This document shows positions 19,034-28,701 of a stretch of DNA of 64,000 nt, one piece after another. A program made the position numbers and the translations under genes. Where the stretch lies: assembly GCA_030694985.1 (NCBI GenBank), contig JAUYTV010000040.1, forward strand, positions 50,506 through 114,505, written 5' to 3'. The notes below the pieces were generated by a model. That model did no database searches. It was not told the DNA's origin and saw only the letters and a program-made list of their open reading frames with translations. This DNA is from Methanoregula sp. (GTDB lineage: Archaea; Halobacteriota; Methanomicrobia; Methanomicrobiales; Methanospirillaceae). The number at the start of each line of letters is the position of its first letter. Position 1 is the first letter of the stretch.

Positions 19034-19552
19034 TTATGCGTTGTACATATGACGTGAGATGATCTGATTGGTTGTGCTGTTAAAAACTTCGAGAGTGACC
19101 TCATCTCCCGGGTGGAATGTCATGTCGGTGTAATCGATCCATATCATTGCATTTGGATACCATGTGACTCCCTTTGCACCAAATCCTGCGAGATTCTGAA
19201 CTCCAAAATGTTGTGAACTAATGAATTTATTCCCGTTCATTGTTGAGATGACACAATTAAGCTGGGTGCCATCTTTGTAGGTCTTTGCGTACAGGTTCTG
19301 GTTTTCATACCCCTTTACTCCAGAGTTGACTACTACCATATAACTATCATAGTTCAGTATCCCATTTTCATTCGTATGTCTGATTGTGGTAATTTTAAAA
19401 ATTGCAGGCACTTCAGAATCCTGCATTAAGAAAAGATTAGGCATCTGAAAGAGAAGGAGGACGAGCACAGCAAGCATCATTGTTATCGCTATGCAGAGGA
19501 TGCTGCCCATTACCGGAGATGTTGCACCTGTATTCTCTGGAAAGAATGACAA
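19034..19552 (-). CDS. Archaeal type IV pilin-like protein
   Basis: A 172-residue protein with an N-terminal GATSPVMGSILCIAITMMLAVLVLLLF helix, the archaeal pilin (DUF1628) pattern in which a prepilin peptidase cuts before the hydrophobic stretch. The rest is a beta-rich domain outside the cell. The signal part lacks several basic residues normally found before the cleavage site, so it may be a minor pilin. It stands alone with its start facing the TPR gene. Confidence 0.75.
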   Translation of the reverse strand: MSFFPENTGATSPVMGSILCIAITMMLAVLVLLLFQMPNLFLMQDSEVPAIFKITTIRHTNENGILNYDSYMVVVNSGVKGYENQNLYAKTYKDGTQLNCVISTMNGNKFISSQHFGVQNLAGFGAKGVTWYPNAMIWIDYTDMTFHPGDEVTLEVFNSTTNQIISRHMYNA

Positions 19553-19761
19553 TTTGTGAATATACGGGGTACAACGTTATATTTTTATTGAAATCATACC
19601 CGCTTGGGTAAAGATCCCACGCTTCAGTGAACACATTATCATAAAAGAAATACGTCTTGCTTTTGAATTGTATCCTGTTGAGGGGAAAAACGTGAACATA
19701 AATATCACCGGCACTAATCATTTCCACAAGATAATTGTCCTCGTATAAGGATTGCCTTTTT

Positions 19762-20727
19762 ATGTCCACCCTTCCTGATTTTTCCCTGACAATTGAATCC
19801 CGAAAAAATGGCCGGGAATTTTACCTTGAAGGTCTTGCATTGGGACGCGAAGGACGACATTCAGATGCACTCACTTCATTTTCTCTTGCGCTTTCTGCTG
19901 AGCCGACACTCGCGCTTGCGTGGGTTGGCAGGGGTTTTGCTTTAGGGAAACTGGGACGGTATGAAGAAGAGATCGAGTGCTGCGATAAAGCGATCGTTTT
20001 GGACCCAAATTGTGTTGATGCATGGAACAACAAGGCATTTGCCTATGGAAAACTCGACCGGTTTTTAGACAAACTCAAATGCTGTGAAGAGGCGCTTTTG
20101 ATCGATCCGGAGAATGCTGTCGCATGGAACAACAAAGGAGTTGCCCAAGGGATGCTGGGCAGGTTTGAAACGGAGGTTCGATGCTGCAATCGTGCCATTG
20201 AACTACGACCCCGCTATCTTTCGGCATGGGTGAACAAAGGATTTGCTTATGGAAAAATGAAATGGTATGAAGAAGAGATCATCTGCTACGATCGAGCTCT
20301 TAAAATTTATCCGTTTTTTGTATCTGCTCTCTTTAAAAAAGGTATGGCTCTCATCAATCTCAAACGCTACCGGGAAGCAATTGATGTGCTTGACCGGGCC
20401 CTGACTATTCTTCCTGTAAATGCCCAGGCCCTCTACAGTAAAGGGCTCTGTCTCAGTAAGTTGTCCCGGCATGAAGAAGCGATACGCAGTCTTGAAAAAG
20501 CGCTTGAAATTGATCCAACAATTGCTGATGCATGGGTTGTGATGAGCAATTCATGCTTCATGCTAGGGAAGCTTGAAGAATCGGCTCGTGCATTTGATCA
20601 TGCGTATTATCTTGACATTAAGGTTGTCCGCAGAGATTTGGTAAAGGGTCTTTCATTGTTAAAACGCGGGAAGTTTGACGATGCACTCCGGTGTTTTTCG
20701 GATGTGTATGGGGTCCTTCTCAGATAA
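19762..20727 (+). CDS. Tetratricopeptide repeat protein
   Basis: A 321-residue protein made of about nine 34-residue TPR units with recurring A-W-NKG/VNKGFA-GKL-RYEEEI...A--I-P patterns. TPR solenoids mediate protein contacts. An in-frame TTG at 19735 exists; ATG 19762 with AAGGA 10 bases upstream is preferred. The partner is unknown. Cysteine-rich repeats (ECCDKA, KCCEEA, RCCNRA) are shared by consecutive units. Confidence 0.85.
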   Translation: MSTLPDFSLTIESRKNGREFYLEGLALGREGRHSDALTSFSLALSAEPTLALAWVGRGFALGKLGRYEEEIECCDKAIVLDPNCVDAWNNKAFAYGKLDRFLDKLKCCEEALLIDPENAVAWNNKGVAQGMLGRFETEVRCCNRAIELRPRYLSAWVNKGFAYGKMKWYEEEIICYDRALKIYPFFVSALFKKGMALINLKRYREAIDVLDRALTILPVNAQALYSKGLCLSKLSRHEEAIRSLEKALEIDPTIADAWVVMSNSCFMLGKLEESARAFDHAYYLDIKVVRRDLVKGLSLLKRGKFDDALRCFSDVYGVLLR

Positions 20728-20842
20728 TTTGGCTCGCTAACGTTTTTTTAAATGAGTACCGCATGAATTGTGTAGATTTTTTAAAAATGGGATGCCTCAG
20801 TGCTCCAAAAACTGATGAACATCTTCGTCCCTTAAAGGGGCG

Positions 20843-20937
20843 CCCCCGCAATGGTTTTAATGACTAAAATATTGAAACTTCCTTATCCTGCCGTTCCAAA
20901 AAAGGTGGCCATTATGCGGGGGTATCTCATTTTTTTA
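20843..20937 (+). other. Long hairpin ending in oligo-T, possible small RNA
   Basis: CCCCCGCA (20843-20850) pairs with TGCGGGGG (20915-20922), extended by ATGG (20851-20854) with CCAT (20909-20912). The 54-base apical region is unpaired or weakly folded, and the stem is followed by eight T (20930-20937), the archaeal termination signal. A short palindrome CCCTTAAAGGG lies just before. It sits between the TPR gene and the AIR-synthase-like gene. It could be an RNA gene or a large terminator. Confidence 0.4.
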
Positions 20938-21025
20938 ATTAACACATCTTATGTAACCAAAAGATGAGAAGTCATTTTTTTTTTAATGCTCCGCTTTTTT
21001 ATGTCTCTTGCACGTACAGAAGAGT

Positions 21026-22348
21026 ATGGATGTTGAGGAGTATGTCCGCAGAAAAATTGTAGCTGGTGCGGACCTGGAAACCTTACAAAAAAATCTTACT
21101 GATCGTATCCTTGAAATAAAAGATGTCAGGAGATCGTATGCAGATGCATTCTCGCACGCAGTGGTCGATGAAGTCAAAAACACCCTCGGATTAAAAGGAG
21201 ACTTTTTCGAATTTAAACCCGCTCATGTGAAGATGGGTGAATTTGGCGTGGGGTCCCGTGGTCAGGGCGACTTTTTTGCCCACCGACAGATCGCCCGGAT
21301 CATTGGAAAAACCTCGGCCTCTGTAGGTGTGGATGAGATGGATGATGCAGGAGCCGTCTGTGCCGAGGGAAAATATATCATCTGCACTGTTGACGGGATG
21401 CACTCCCGTCTTTCCGATTACCCGTTCCTTGCAGGATTTCATGTTACTCGTGCAACGCTGCGCGATGCCTATGTGATGGGAGCAAAGCCTGTCATGCTAT
21501 TTTCTGATATACATGTGGCCGATGATGGAGATGTTGCAAAGATTTTTGATTATACTGCGGGGATTACAACGGTCGGAGAAGCGATGGATGTGCCGCTGGT
21601 CACAGGTTCAACATTAAGAATTGGCGGGGATATGGTCCTTGGGAACCGGTTAACCGGTTGTGTGGGTGCTGTAGGGGTTGCAAAACATCTCACAGCCCGC
21701 AAAGCAACCAAAGCCGGTGATGTCATTCTCATGTCGGAAGGAGCAGGCGGCGGCACCATTGCAACCGCAGCAATATACTCAGGATTTCCTGAGGTTGTTG
21801 AACATACAATCAATCTCAATTTCCTTATGGCCTGTGAGACTCTCATGAAAAGTGAGGTCTTTTTACGTATTCATGCCATGACTGATGTGACGAATGGGGG
21901 TTTGAGAGGCGATGTTTTTGAGATGGCAGAGACGGCGAATTGCCGGATTGTGATCGATGAATCAGCAACCACTACATTAGTTGAGCCTCATGTCAGAACA
22001 ATGCTTGAGAAACTCGAGATTGACTACCTCGGGGTTTCTCTTGATGCACTCCTCATTGTCGCCCCCCCTGATGCTGCAGCAGAGATCTGCCATGTAGTAA
22101 AAACTGCCGGTGTCAGGATGCACCCGGTTGGGTATGTTGAAGCGGGTAAACCGGAATCGGTTCTCATCATGGATGGAAAAGAATGCGATTTCACTCCACG
22201 GTTCAGGGAGTCTGCATATACTCCGGTAAAAAAGATTGTCGATACAGATACACGTAACTTTGAGGCAATGAAAGAAGGTGTGCTGCATGCTGCAGAAGCT
22301 GCTATGCAGAAAAAGGAGCGCGTTCTTTTAAAGCTGCAGAAAAAATAA
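21026..22348 (+). CDS. AIR synthase-related (PurM superfamily) protein
   Basis: A 440-residue protein with an N-terminal helical part of about 90 residues, then a PurM/HypE-like ATP-binding fold: SVGVDEMDDAGAV, TVDGMHSRLSD, RATLRDAYVMGAKPVMLFSDIHVAD and GAGGGTIATA. Such proteins phosphorylate small substrates with ATP; relatives include selenophosphate synthetase and HypE. In methanogens this type is described only as AIR synthase-related. ATG 21026 is chosen over an in-frame TTG at 21008. The product is soluble and its substrate unknown. Confidence 0.75.
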   Translation: MDVEEYVRRKIVAGADLETLQKNLTDRILEIKDVRRSYADAFSHAVVDEVKNTLGLKGDFFEFKPAHVKMGEFGVGSRGQGDFFAHRQIARIIGKTSASVGVDEMDDAGAVCAEGKYIICTVDGMHSRLSDYPFLAGFHVTRATLRDAYVMGAKPVMLFSDIHVADDGDVAKIFDYTAGITTVGEAMDVPLVTGSTLRIGGDMVLGNRLTGCVGAVGVAKHLTARKATKAGDVILMSEGAGGGTIATAAIYSGFPEVVEHTINLNFLMACETLMKSEVFLRIHAMTDVTNGGLRGDVFEMAETANCRIVIDESATTTLVEPHVRTMLEKLEIDYLGVSLDALLIVAPPDAAAEICHVVKTAGVRMHPVGYVEAGKPESVLIMDGKECDFTPRFRESAYTPVKKIVDTDTRNFEAMKEGVLHAAEAAMQKKERVLLKLQKK

Positions 22349-22376
22349 TTTTTTTTTGGTTTACCGTTTTTTTATA

Positions 22377-24020
22377 TTATGTCTGCACAGCGCCAAAGTT
22401 TGCCTGTTCCACAGTTTTTGCATACCTGGCAAGTACTCCTGTCAGTTTCTTTGTATAAGGTTTGAGAACTTTTCGCCGCTGTTCAAGGGTGGCAGTATCA
22501 ACAAGGATATCGATGGTTTTAGTAAAGAGATCGATTGCAATCTTGTCTCCTTCTTTGACCAGTGCAATCGGTCCGCCAACTGCCGCTTCCGGTGCCACAT
22601 GTCCGATACAGGGACCCCGCGTACCTCCGGAGAACCGCCCGTCAGTGATAAGAACCACCTTTGTGTAGCCAAGACCCATGAGCGCTGATGTGGGAGAGAG
22701 CATCTCAGGCATGCCCGGTGCACCCCTTGGCCCTTCGTACCGGATAATGATCACATCCCCTTCTTTGATTTTACGGGCAAGAATTGCCTTCATTGCCAGC
22801 TGCTCACTATCATAAACCCGTGCCGGCCCGGTATGTGTCCACATCGCAAGCGGCACTGCGGCACATTTCACCACAGAACCATTTGGGGCAAGTGAACCAA
22901 AGAGAACCTTCAGACCTCCGGTTGCATTAATCGGATTTTGTCTGCTCCGAATAACTTCTTCATTTTTAACCAAAGCTGCTTTTGCAATCTGGAGAATTGT
23001 TTTTCCGGATACTGTAGGAGAATTATCAAGATATGACTCAAGGCGCTTGAGCACGGCCGGAACGCCTCCTGCGCGATGAAGAGTCTGCATTGAGTGGGGA
23101 CCTGCCGGCTGCATAAAACAGATATGGGGCACTGATTCTGCAATCGTATTGAAATCCTCAAGTTCAAGTGGCACATTAGCTTCTGTGGCAATTGCCATCA
23201 GGTGCAGCACCGTATTTGTAGAGCCACCCAGTGCCATATCAACCCTGATTGCATTTTTTAAGCTTTTTTTGGTAATGATGTCGCGTGGCTTTACATCGTT
23301 TTTGACCAGATCCAAAATTGCTTCTCCGCTCTCTCTTGCTATACGGAGTTTTGCAGAGTCCACTGCCGGAATTGCTGCGCAGCCGGGTAGCGACATCCCA
23401 AGAGCTTCTGTCATGCAGGCCATGGTGTTTGCCGTATACAATCCCTGGCAGCTCCCGCATCCGGGCATGGCACAGCGTTCGAGATCGCACAAAGCCTCTT
23501 CGGTCATTGTACCGGCAGCAACCTTTCCGACACCTTCAAAAATTTCAATAAGGGATGTATCTCTTCCTTCATAATAGCCAGAAAGCATCGGTCCTCCGGT
23601 TAAGACGAGCGCAGGGATATTGACCCGCGCAGCAGCCATCAGCATACCAGGTACGATCTTATCGCAGGTCCCAACGCAGACAAGCCCGTCAAACCTGTGC
23701 GATTCTGTCATAAGTTCAATGGAGTCTGCAATATTCTCCCGCGATGGCAAAGAGTAGTGCATACCTTCGTGACCCATTGCAATACCGTCACAGATACCAA
23801 TGACGCCAAACTCAAAAGGGACACCTCCAGCTGCGGCAATACCTTCTTTAACTTTCTCTGCCAGTTGCCGGAGATGTGTATGTCCGGGGACTATCGTATT
23901 GTAGGCATTTGCAATACCAATGAACGGGAGATTCATCTCCTTATCGGTTACTCCAAGTGAACGCAACAGGGCACGGTTGGGAGCCCGCTGGTATCCGGAT
24001 TTAACTTCGTCGCTGCGCAT
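22377..24020 (-). CDS. ilvD: Dihydroxy-acid dehydratase
   Basis: A 547-residue protein of normal family length with the iron-sulfur cysteines in [11 protein letters not shown] and [15 protein letters not shown], the magnesium-binding [10 protein letters not shown] and the C-terminal [12 protein letters not shown]. It makes the 2-oxo acids of valine and isoleucine from dihydroxy acids. It stands alone; a TATA-like TTTAAGGATAT lies about 25 bases before the ATG at 24020. Confidence 0.95.
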   Translation of the reverse strand: MRSDEVKSGYQRAPNRALLRSLGVTDKEMNLPFIGIANAYNTIVPGHTHLRQLAEKVKEGIAAAGGVPFEFGVIGICDGIAMGHEGMHYSLPSRENIADSIELMTESHRFDGLVCVGTCDKIVPGMLMAAARVNIPALVLTGGPMLSGYYEGRDTSLIEIFEGVGKVAAGTMTEEALCDLERCAMPGCGSCQGLYTANTMACMTEALGMSLPGCAAIPAVDSAKLRIARESGEAILDLVKNDVKPRDIITKKSLKNAIRVDMALGGSTNTVLHLMAIATEANVPLELEDFNTIAESVPHICFMQPAGPHSMQTLHRAGGVPAVLKRLESYLDNSPTVSGKTILQIAKAALVKNEEVIRSRQNPINATGGLKVLFGSLAPNGSVVKCAAVPLAMWTHTGPARVYDSEQLAMKAILARKIKEGDVIIIRYEGPRGAPGMPEMLSPTSALMGLGYTKVVLITDGRFSGGTRGPCIGHVAPEAAVGGPIALVKEGDKIAIDLFTKTIDILVDTATLEQRRKVLKPYTKKLTGVLARYAKTVEQANFGAVQT

Positions 24021-24173
24021 ATACTCACACCAGAATCCTTATTTAAGGATATATTCACAGTCTAACAATTTTATGATTCCGGGTAAAGTGTTTAAAAAAC
24101 CCACAATTTTAGTCATAGGGGTTTTAACGTCTGTGTGGTGAAAGAAGAGGTTTTACGGTTGAATAAATATCAT

Positions 24174-25505
24174 TTAATGCCGGGAAAATTTGACAGCACA
24201 CTCGATCATCGCGTGGGCAAAAGCTGGAGTAAAATAAGTATGCGTATAGCAGCCAAGAACGTTTTGCGAGATCAAACCGTCTTTTCCACCAACGATGCCT
24301 TTCCCTCGGGACAAACACAGTGCGTACCGGGCATCGTGTTGTGGTTCGATCCCTGAATAATGAAATTCATGGCCGTTGATCGGCAGATTTGCAGGCAGAA
24401 ACGATCGGTTACCGATGCTCTCTCCTTTTACATAGCCCAGCGCCTGGATACGATTCGTCATCTCTGCACTCGCGGGAAGAATGCCGCACATACGGTAGGT
24501 TTTATCCGATGTAATCGATTCTGTAAGATACATCAGCCCGCCACATTCCCCATACACAGGCATCCCGGAATCAGCCGCTTTTTTTAACTCCTCCTTGCAC
24601 TGGGATGATTCGAGCGCAGGGAGCTGCAGCTCCGGGTAACCCCCGCCAAGATATACTGCATCCACATCCGGAAGTGAACTGTTAAGGGGACTAAAAAAAA
24701 CCAATTCCGCTCCTGATCGTTTCAGGCAGTCAAGATTATCCTGGTAATAAAAACAGAACGCTTCATCGAAAGCAACACCAATTCTTGTATGAGCCTTCTG
24801 TTTGCATTCCATGGTATTGATCGTGTTTATCAATGGTGGAGCATTATTTGCAGCTTCTAAAAGTGCATCCAGATTACAGTTTTCTTCGATAATTTCTCCA
24901 AACTCTCCCATACTCGCCGATTCGTGAGCCATCTTAAGACCAAGATGCCGGCTTTCTACAGCCAGTTCTTCTTTACGGGGAATATAGCCAAAAGATGGGA
25001 TGGATAAGGAGGGTTCAATCATTAAGCGGTGTCGTGGACTGCCAATACGGTTGAGGAGAACTCCGCTGAATGAGAGGCTTGGATCATATCGGAGGTATCC
25101 TTCAATCAGTGCATGGACACTACGCGACATCCCTTTAACATCCACGACAAGTACAACCGGAGCCTTTAAGATCCGTGCAACATGGGCAGTGCTCGCTATA
25201 TCAGACCCATCCACACCGTCATACATTCCCATAACGCCTTCGATCACTGCGATGTCTGCACCGTCAGTTGCCCGGATAAATGTGTCGATACAACCCTCAT
25301 CACCCATCATGAAAGGATCCAGGTTCCGGGAAATGCGCCCACAGATACGGGTGTGATGGGATGGATCGATAAAGTCCGGACCGACTTTAAATGGCTGGAC
25401 TTTTAATCCCCTCCTTGTTAGTGCAGACATAATGCCGCTTGCTATCGTAGTCTTGCCGCACCCGCTGTGCGTGCCGGCAATCAAAATGCTGGGAACAGGA
25501 TTCAT
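24174..25505 (-). CDS. Cobyrinate / Ni-sirohydrochlorin a,c-diamide synthase
   Basis: A 443-residue protein with an N-terminal P-loop amidoligase part (GTHSGCGKTTIASG, KVGPDFIDPSHH, GVMGMYDG) and a C-terminal glutaminase part with GECGGLMYL, its Cys nucleophile. This is the CbiA/CfbB family: CbiA acts in cobalamin synthesis, CfbB in coenzyme F430 synthesis. Sequence reading alone cannot separate them. It is coupled (ATGA) to the cobalt/nickel transporter ATPase, so metal uptake and metallo-tetrapyrrole assembly are joined. Confidence 0.85.
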   Translation of the reverse strand: MNPVPSILIAGTHSGCGKTTIASGIMSALTRRGLKVQPFKVGPDFIDPSHHTRICGRISRNLDPFMMGDEGCIDTFIRATDGADIAVIEGVMGMYDGVDGSDIASTAHVARILKAPVVLVVDVKGMSRSVHALIEGYLRYDPSLSFSGVLLNRIGSPRHRLMIEPSLSIPSFGYIPRKEELAVESRHLGLKMAHESASMGEFGEIIEENCNLDALLEAANNAPPLINTINTMECKQKAHTRIGVAFDEAFCFYYQDNLDCLKRSGAELVFFSPLNSSLPDVDAVYLGGGYPELQLPALESSQCKEELKKAADSGMPVYGECGGLMYLTESITSDKTYRMCGILPASAEMTNRIQALGYVKGESIGNRSFLPANLPINGHEFHYSGIEPQHDARYALCLSRGKGIVGGKDGLISQNVLGCYTHTYFTPAFAHAMIECAVKFSRH

Positions 25506-26704
25506 GGCAGACTTTTGTTTTTTTCGTTTGGTTCTTCAGGTGCGGTACTAATATGGTAGATGGGAATGTGAACTCCACTTTCGAGGCCATAGGCTTCCAC
25601 TCTTAAATATACCCGTTTGACCATGCTTTCAGTGGTCAGGATCACGGAATCTTCTCCCAGCAACGCTTTGAGAATACATTTGTCTATGACACTATAGGTA
25701 AAATCCAGGTGGATCTTCAAATTTTCTGCACACTGTTTTGCCCGGGTGCCCATGGCTCCGGTACAAATTCCTGTGTGCTCCGATAACCATTTCGGCAGGT
25801 TTTCTCTGGTTTTGAGATCTACATTGCATACGGTAATCATCCCGTGACGTTTTTTACTTACGGATTTTTCAAATAAAGTCTCAATGCATTGCATCATGTC
25901 AAGAACAGTACGGGGTTTTTTTCCGTGAAGTAAAAATCCACGTTTCTGCAGTTCCATGTGCAGTTCAAGAAGTGTAGGGACGGAAAGGTGAGCTTTACGA
26001 ACGGATTCCGGGTTGCCAAAAGCCACTTCAGGAATATCTTCTTTAAGGATTTTCCCGTTAAGCATGAGTATTGCCCTGTCAGCCCACGGGTATGCCAGTT
26101 CAACATCATGGGTAGAGATGATGATGGTCTTGCCTTCATGGTTTAATTCATCGAGCAGTTCCATAATATCTTCTGATCCTGATGGATCGAGGCCGCTGGT
26201 GGGTTCATCGAACACCAGCACATCAGGGTCCATTGCCAGCACTCCTGCAATTGCGACACGTTTTTTTTCCCCACCGGAGAGCTGGTGTGGAGGTCGGCGC
26301 TCAAATCCCTCCAGCCCTACATGACGGAGTGCCTGAGTTACTGCCTCTTTTACTTCCGGTTCACTGTAACCGAGATTTGTAGGCCCGAATGCCACATCCT
26401 GGTACACAGTAGGGGCGATGATCTGGCGGTCCGGGTTCTGGAGGACAAAACCCACGCGTTTTCTCAGCATCCGCAACGAGGGGGTATCATACTGAATCGG
26501 AAGGTTGTCAAAGAGCATGAGGCCGGAGTCCGGCCGTATCATACCATTGAACATGGTAAGAAGCGTAGATTTCCCGGCTCCGTTGGGTCCCACAAGAGCG
26601 ATCTTCTCTTTCTTACGGATATGAAAACTGATGCCGCAGATCGCTTCTAATCCCCGTGGATAACGATAACGGATATCGCGGGCTTCAAGTATGATGCTGC
26701 TCAT
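25502..26704 (-). CDS. cbiO: Cobalt/nickel ECF transporter ATPase with C-terminal extension
   Basis: A 400-residue protein. Residues 1-250 form an EcfA-type ATPase with GPNGAGKSTLL, LSGGEKKRVAIAG and VLVFDEPTSGLDPSG. Residues 260-400 are an extra domain with MITVCNVDLKTRENLPKW and LGEDSVILTTESMVKRVY that is not needed for ATPase activity. Standard CbiO proteins end near 280 residues. It powers CbiMNQ encoded in the same operon. Confidence 0.88.
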   Translation of the reverse strand: MSSIILEARDIRYRYPRGLEAICGISFHIRKKEKIALVGPNGAGKSTLLTMFNGMIRPDSGLMLFDNLPIQYDTPSLRMLRKRVGFVLQNPDRQIIAPTVYQDVAFGPTNLGYSEPEVKEAVTQALRHVGLEGFERRPPHQLSGGEKKRVAIAGVLAMDPDVLVFDEPTSGLDPSGSEDIMELLDELNHEGKTIIISTHDVELAYPWADRAILMLNGKILKEDIPEVAFGNPESVRKAHLSVPTLLELHMELQKRGFLLHGKKPRTVLDMMQCIETLFEKSVSKKRHGMITVCNVDLKTRENLPKWLSEHTGICTGAMGTRAKQCAENLKIHLDFTYSVIDKCILKALLGEDSVILTTESMVKRVYLRVEAYGLESGVHIPIYHISTAPEEPNEKNKSLP

Positions 26705-26712
26705 GGCTCATC

Positions 26713-27501
26713 CTAAATTATGGTCATTGTCCCGGATGCAATCACACTGGCTGTCGATAGAAAAAGAAAGCAGACAACTGCAAGACACGGGATCCGTTCA
26801 ACCGGTCTGCTCTCCCCGAGCAGGGCAAATTTCCCATCATAACACCGTGCATCCATTGCCCGGATCAGATCTTCTCCGGCATCCCAGCTGGCAATGAATG
26901 CAGCTCCGCATAAAGTGGCAAAGGAATGTAAGGATTCACTATAGGTGGAGTAACCAAGGCGCATCACCTGTGCCTGGTAGATCTGTATCACCTGGTCGAT
27001 CAGGATAAATATCGTACGGTATATGATCATCATAAGATCAATGACAACTTCCGGAACCCTGCACTGGCGAAACACAATAAAAATATCTGTCATTGGGGTT
27101 GTTAATGCAATAAATATCATCGCAGACATCCCGCCAATAACCCGGCAGAAGACAAACATCCCCTGGTTTATACTCTCCCGTGTGATGGACAGTGAAAAAG
27201 ATGGCAGGATATTCCATTGCCAGAAAATATCCTGTCCCCCGGTAATCAGGATTATCCCGGCCACACTCATGATAGCAAACCAGAAAGGGACAATGAAAAG
27301 TTCTGCATAGGTTTTGGCATCCACCTTAGCAAGGATAAGAATTGCACAGGTTAGGACAATGGCAATAAAAAGCGGAGAGAGATAACTTGATGAGAGAAGA
27401 CAGAGAAGGATAGCGCCAAGACCGGCAGCCAGTTTTAAGTATGCGTTTACCTCCCGCAACCCGTTCTTCTGGGCAATATCTTCTAAAAGTTCCTCAAACA
27501 T
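26713..27501 (-). CDS. cbiQ: Cobalt/nickel ECF transporter membrane protein CbiQ
   Basis: A 262-residue membrane protein with five or six helices and the conserved EcfT cytosolic helix region AQVMRLGYSTYSE...DAGEDLIRAMDARCYDG. It links CbiO to CbiM. The ATG at 27501 is preferred to the longer frame from 27555, which would run back into cbiN. It follows cbiN by 26 bases. Confidence 0.88.
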   Translation of the reverse strand: MFEELLEDIAQKNGLREVNAYLKLAAGLGAILLCLLSSSYLSPLFIAIVLTCAILILAKVDAKTYAELFIVPFWFAIMSVAGIILITGGQDIFWQWNILPSFSLSITRESINQGMFVFCRVIGGMSAMIFIALTTPMTDIFIVFRQCRVPEVVIDLMMIIYRTIFILIDQVIQIYQAQVMRLGYSTYSESLHSFATLCGAAFIASWDAGEDLIRAMDARCYDGKFALLGESRPVERIPCLAVVCFLFLSTASVIASGTMTII

Positions 27502-27527
27502 ATAGTTCACTTCTCTCCTTGTACCGA

Positions 27528-27830
27528 TTATGCTTTTTTCTTCTGCCCGATCCAATAACCAAATACACCCCCGACAAGAATCCCTCCGACAGCCGCCTGG
27601 AAGGCAAACAGGCTGGACTCGATTTCACTGCTTGGGGGTTCCCACTGGGGGATGAGTGGATGGAAATTTTCTAAAGGAGTTCCGGAAAGTTTTGATATGA
27701 GTCCGGATCCGACATTATCAGAGCCGGAAAATTCCGCCCCGCTCATTGTCGAACTCGTGTAGAGGAACACAGCGCAAAATGCCAAAATCGCGATACCGGT
27801 CAGGATTTCAAGCGTATATTTGAATTTCAT
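27528..27830 (-). CDS. cbiN: Cobalt transport protein CbiN
   Basis: A 100-residue protein with an N-terminal helix (residues 5-25), an outside loop including GSDNVGSGLIS and LIPQWEPPSSEIES, and a second helix with GGILVGGVFGYWIG. This is the CbiN plan; CbiN activates CbiM, and its presence favours cobalt over nickel. The start overlaps the cbiM stop. Confidence 0.88.
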   Translation of the reverse strand: MKFKYTLEILTGIAILAFCAVFLYTSSTMSGAEFSGSDNVGSGLISKLSGTPLENFHPLIPQWEPPSSEIESSLFAFQAAVGGILVGGVFGYWIGQKKKA

Positions 27831-28522
27831 CAGATCTCATTCCGTGCCGCATTGATCTTTTCTTTTGAGAAGATTTTTAACCGTATCAGGATATCGGGTT
27901 TTAGGGTGATAATATATTTGAACACGAGCGCAAGGACAATGCCTTCGACAATGGCAAGAGGGACCTGCGTCACGGCAAAAATGCCTAAAAACAGGAGAAA
28001 TGAGCTGACAACACCCCCGCTCTCTGCCGGGTATGCCAGTGCGAGTTCAAGCGATGTTGTTATGTAGGTAAACAGATCTGCCATAGCCGTTACCAGAAAT
28101 ACCGTAATGTAGATATTGACTGATGTATCACGAAGCAGCCGGTAGAATGCATAACCAGCCAATGGCCCGACGACCCCCATCGAAACGATATTGGCCCCAA
28201 GAACAGACAGTCCCCCGTGAGCAAGGAAGAGACTCTGGAACAGGAGAACGATTGCACAGACAACTGCGGTGATCCATGGACCAAAGGATATGGTTGAGAG
28301 CCCGGTTCCGGTAGGATGCGAACAACTCCCGGTAACAGAAGGAAGTTTTAAGGATGACAGGATAAAGATAAATCCCCCCGTTACCCCAAGCAGGGGAAGC
28401 GCATCCCTGTCAGCGGCAAGGACTCGTTTCAACTGGTATATACCGAGCAGGAGACAGGGCAGGGCAATAATCCACCACACCAGACACCATTGCCACGGTA
28501 AGAATCCTTCCATAATGTGCAT
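27830..28522 (-). CDS. cbiM: Cobalt transporter substrate-binding protein CbiM
   Basis: A 230-residue membrane protein beginning MHIMEGFLP, the family hallmark: after removal of Met1 the amino group and His2 bind Co2+. Seven helices follow. The frame stays open to a TTG at 28594, but a 24-residue extension would bury the metal site, so ATG 28522 is chosen. It begins the operon cbiM-cbiN-cbiQ-cbiO-cbiA/cfbB. Confidence 0.9.
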   Translation of the reverse strand: MHIMEGFLPWQWCLVWWIIALPCLLLGIYQLKRVLAADRDALPLLGVTGGFIFILSSLKLPSVTGSCSHPTGTGLSTISFGPWITAVVCAIVLLFQSLFLAHGGLSVLGANIVSMGVVGPLAGYAFYRLLRDTSVNIYITVFLVTAMADLFTYITTSLELALAYPAESGGVVSSFLLFLGIFAVTQVPLAIVEGIVLALVFKYIITLKPDILIRLKIFSKEKINAARNEI

Positions 28523-28701
28523 AAGATCGCCAATTAATCCAGTAATTGATCCAGACAAACTAACTTGACTTAAATCAATTAAATTTGTATCCAAACGTTG
28601 TTCTGAACTCTATTAATATTTTTTGACGTGTGATGAAATGTGTAAAAGAAGATGCAGATGGCATAATAGAAATATCAAAAAATGATGGAAATAGATTTTT
28701 T

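Noticed and set aside
19437..19769. 110-codon minus frame upstream of and overlapping the pilin gene, with protein-like text
   Set aside because: It overlaps the pilin in another frame and runs over the start of the TPR gene; no ribosome binding site or family was seen. It may be a decayed pilin end but cannot be supported.
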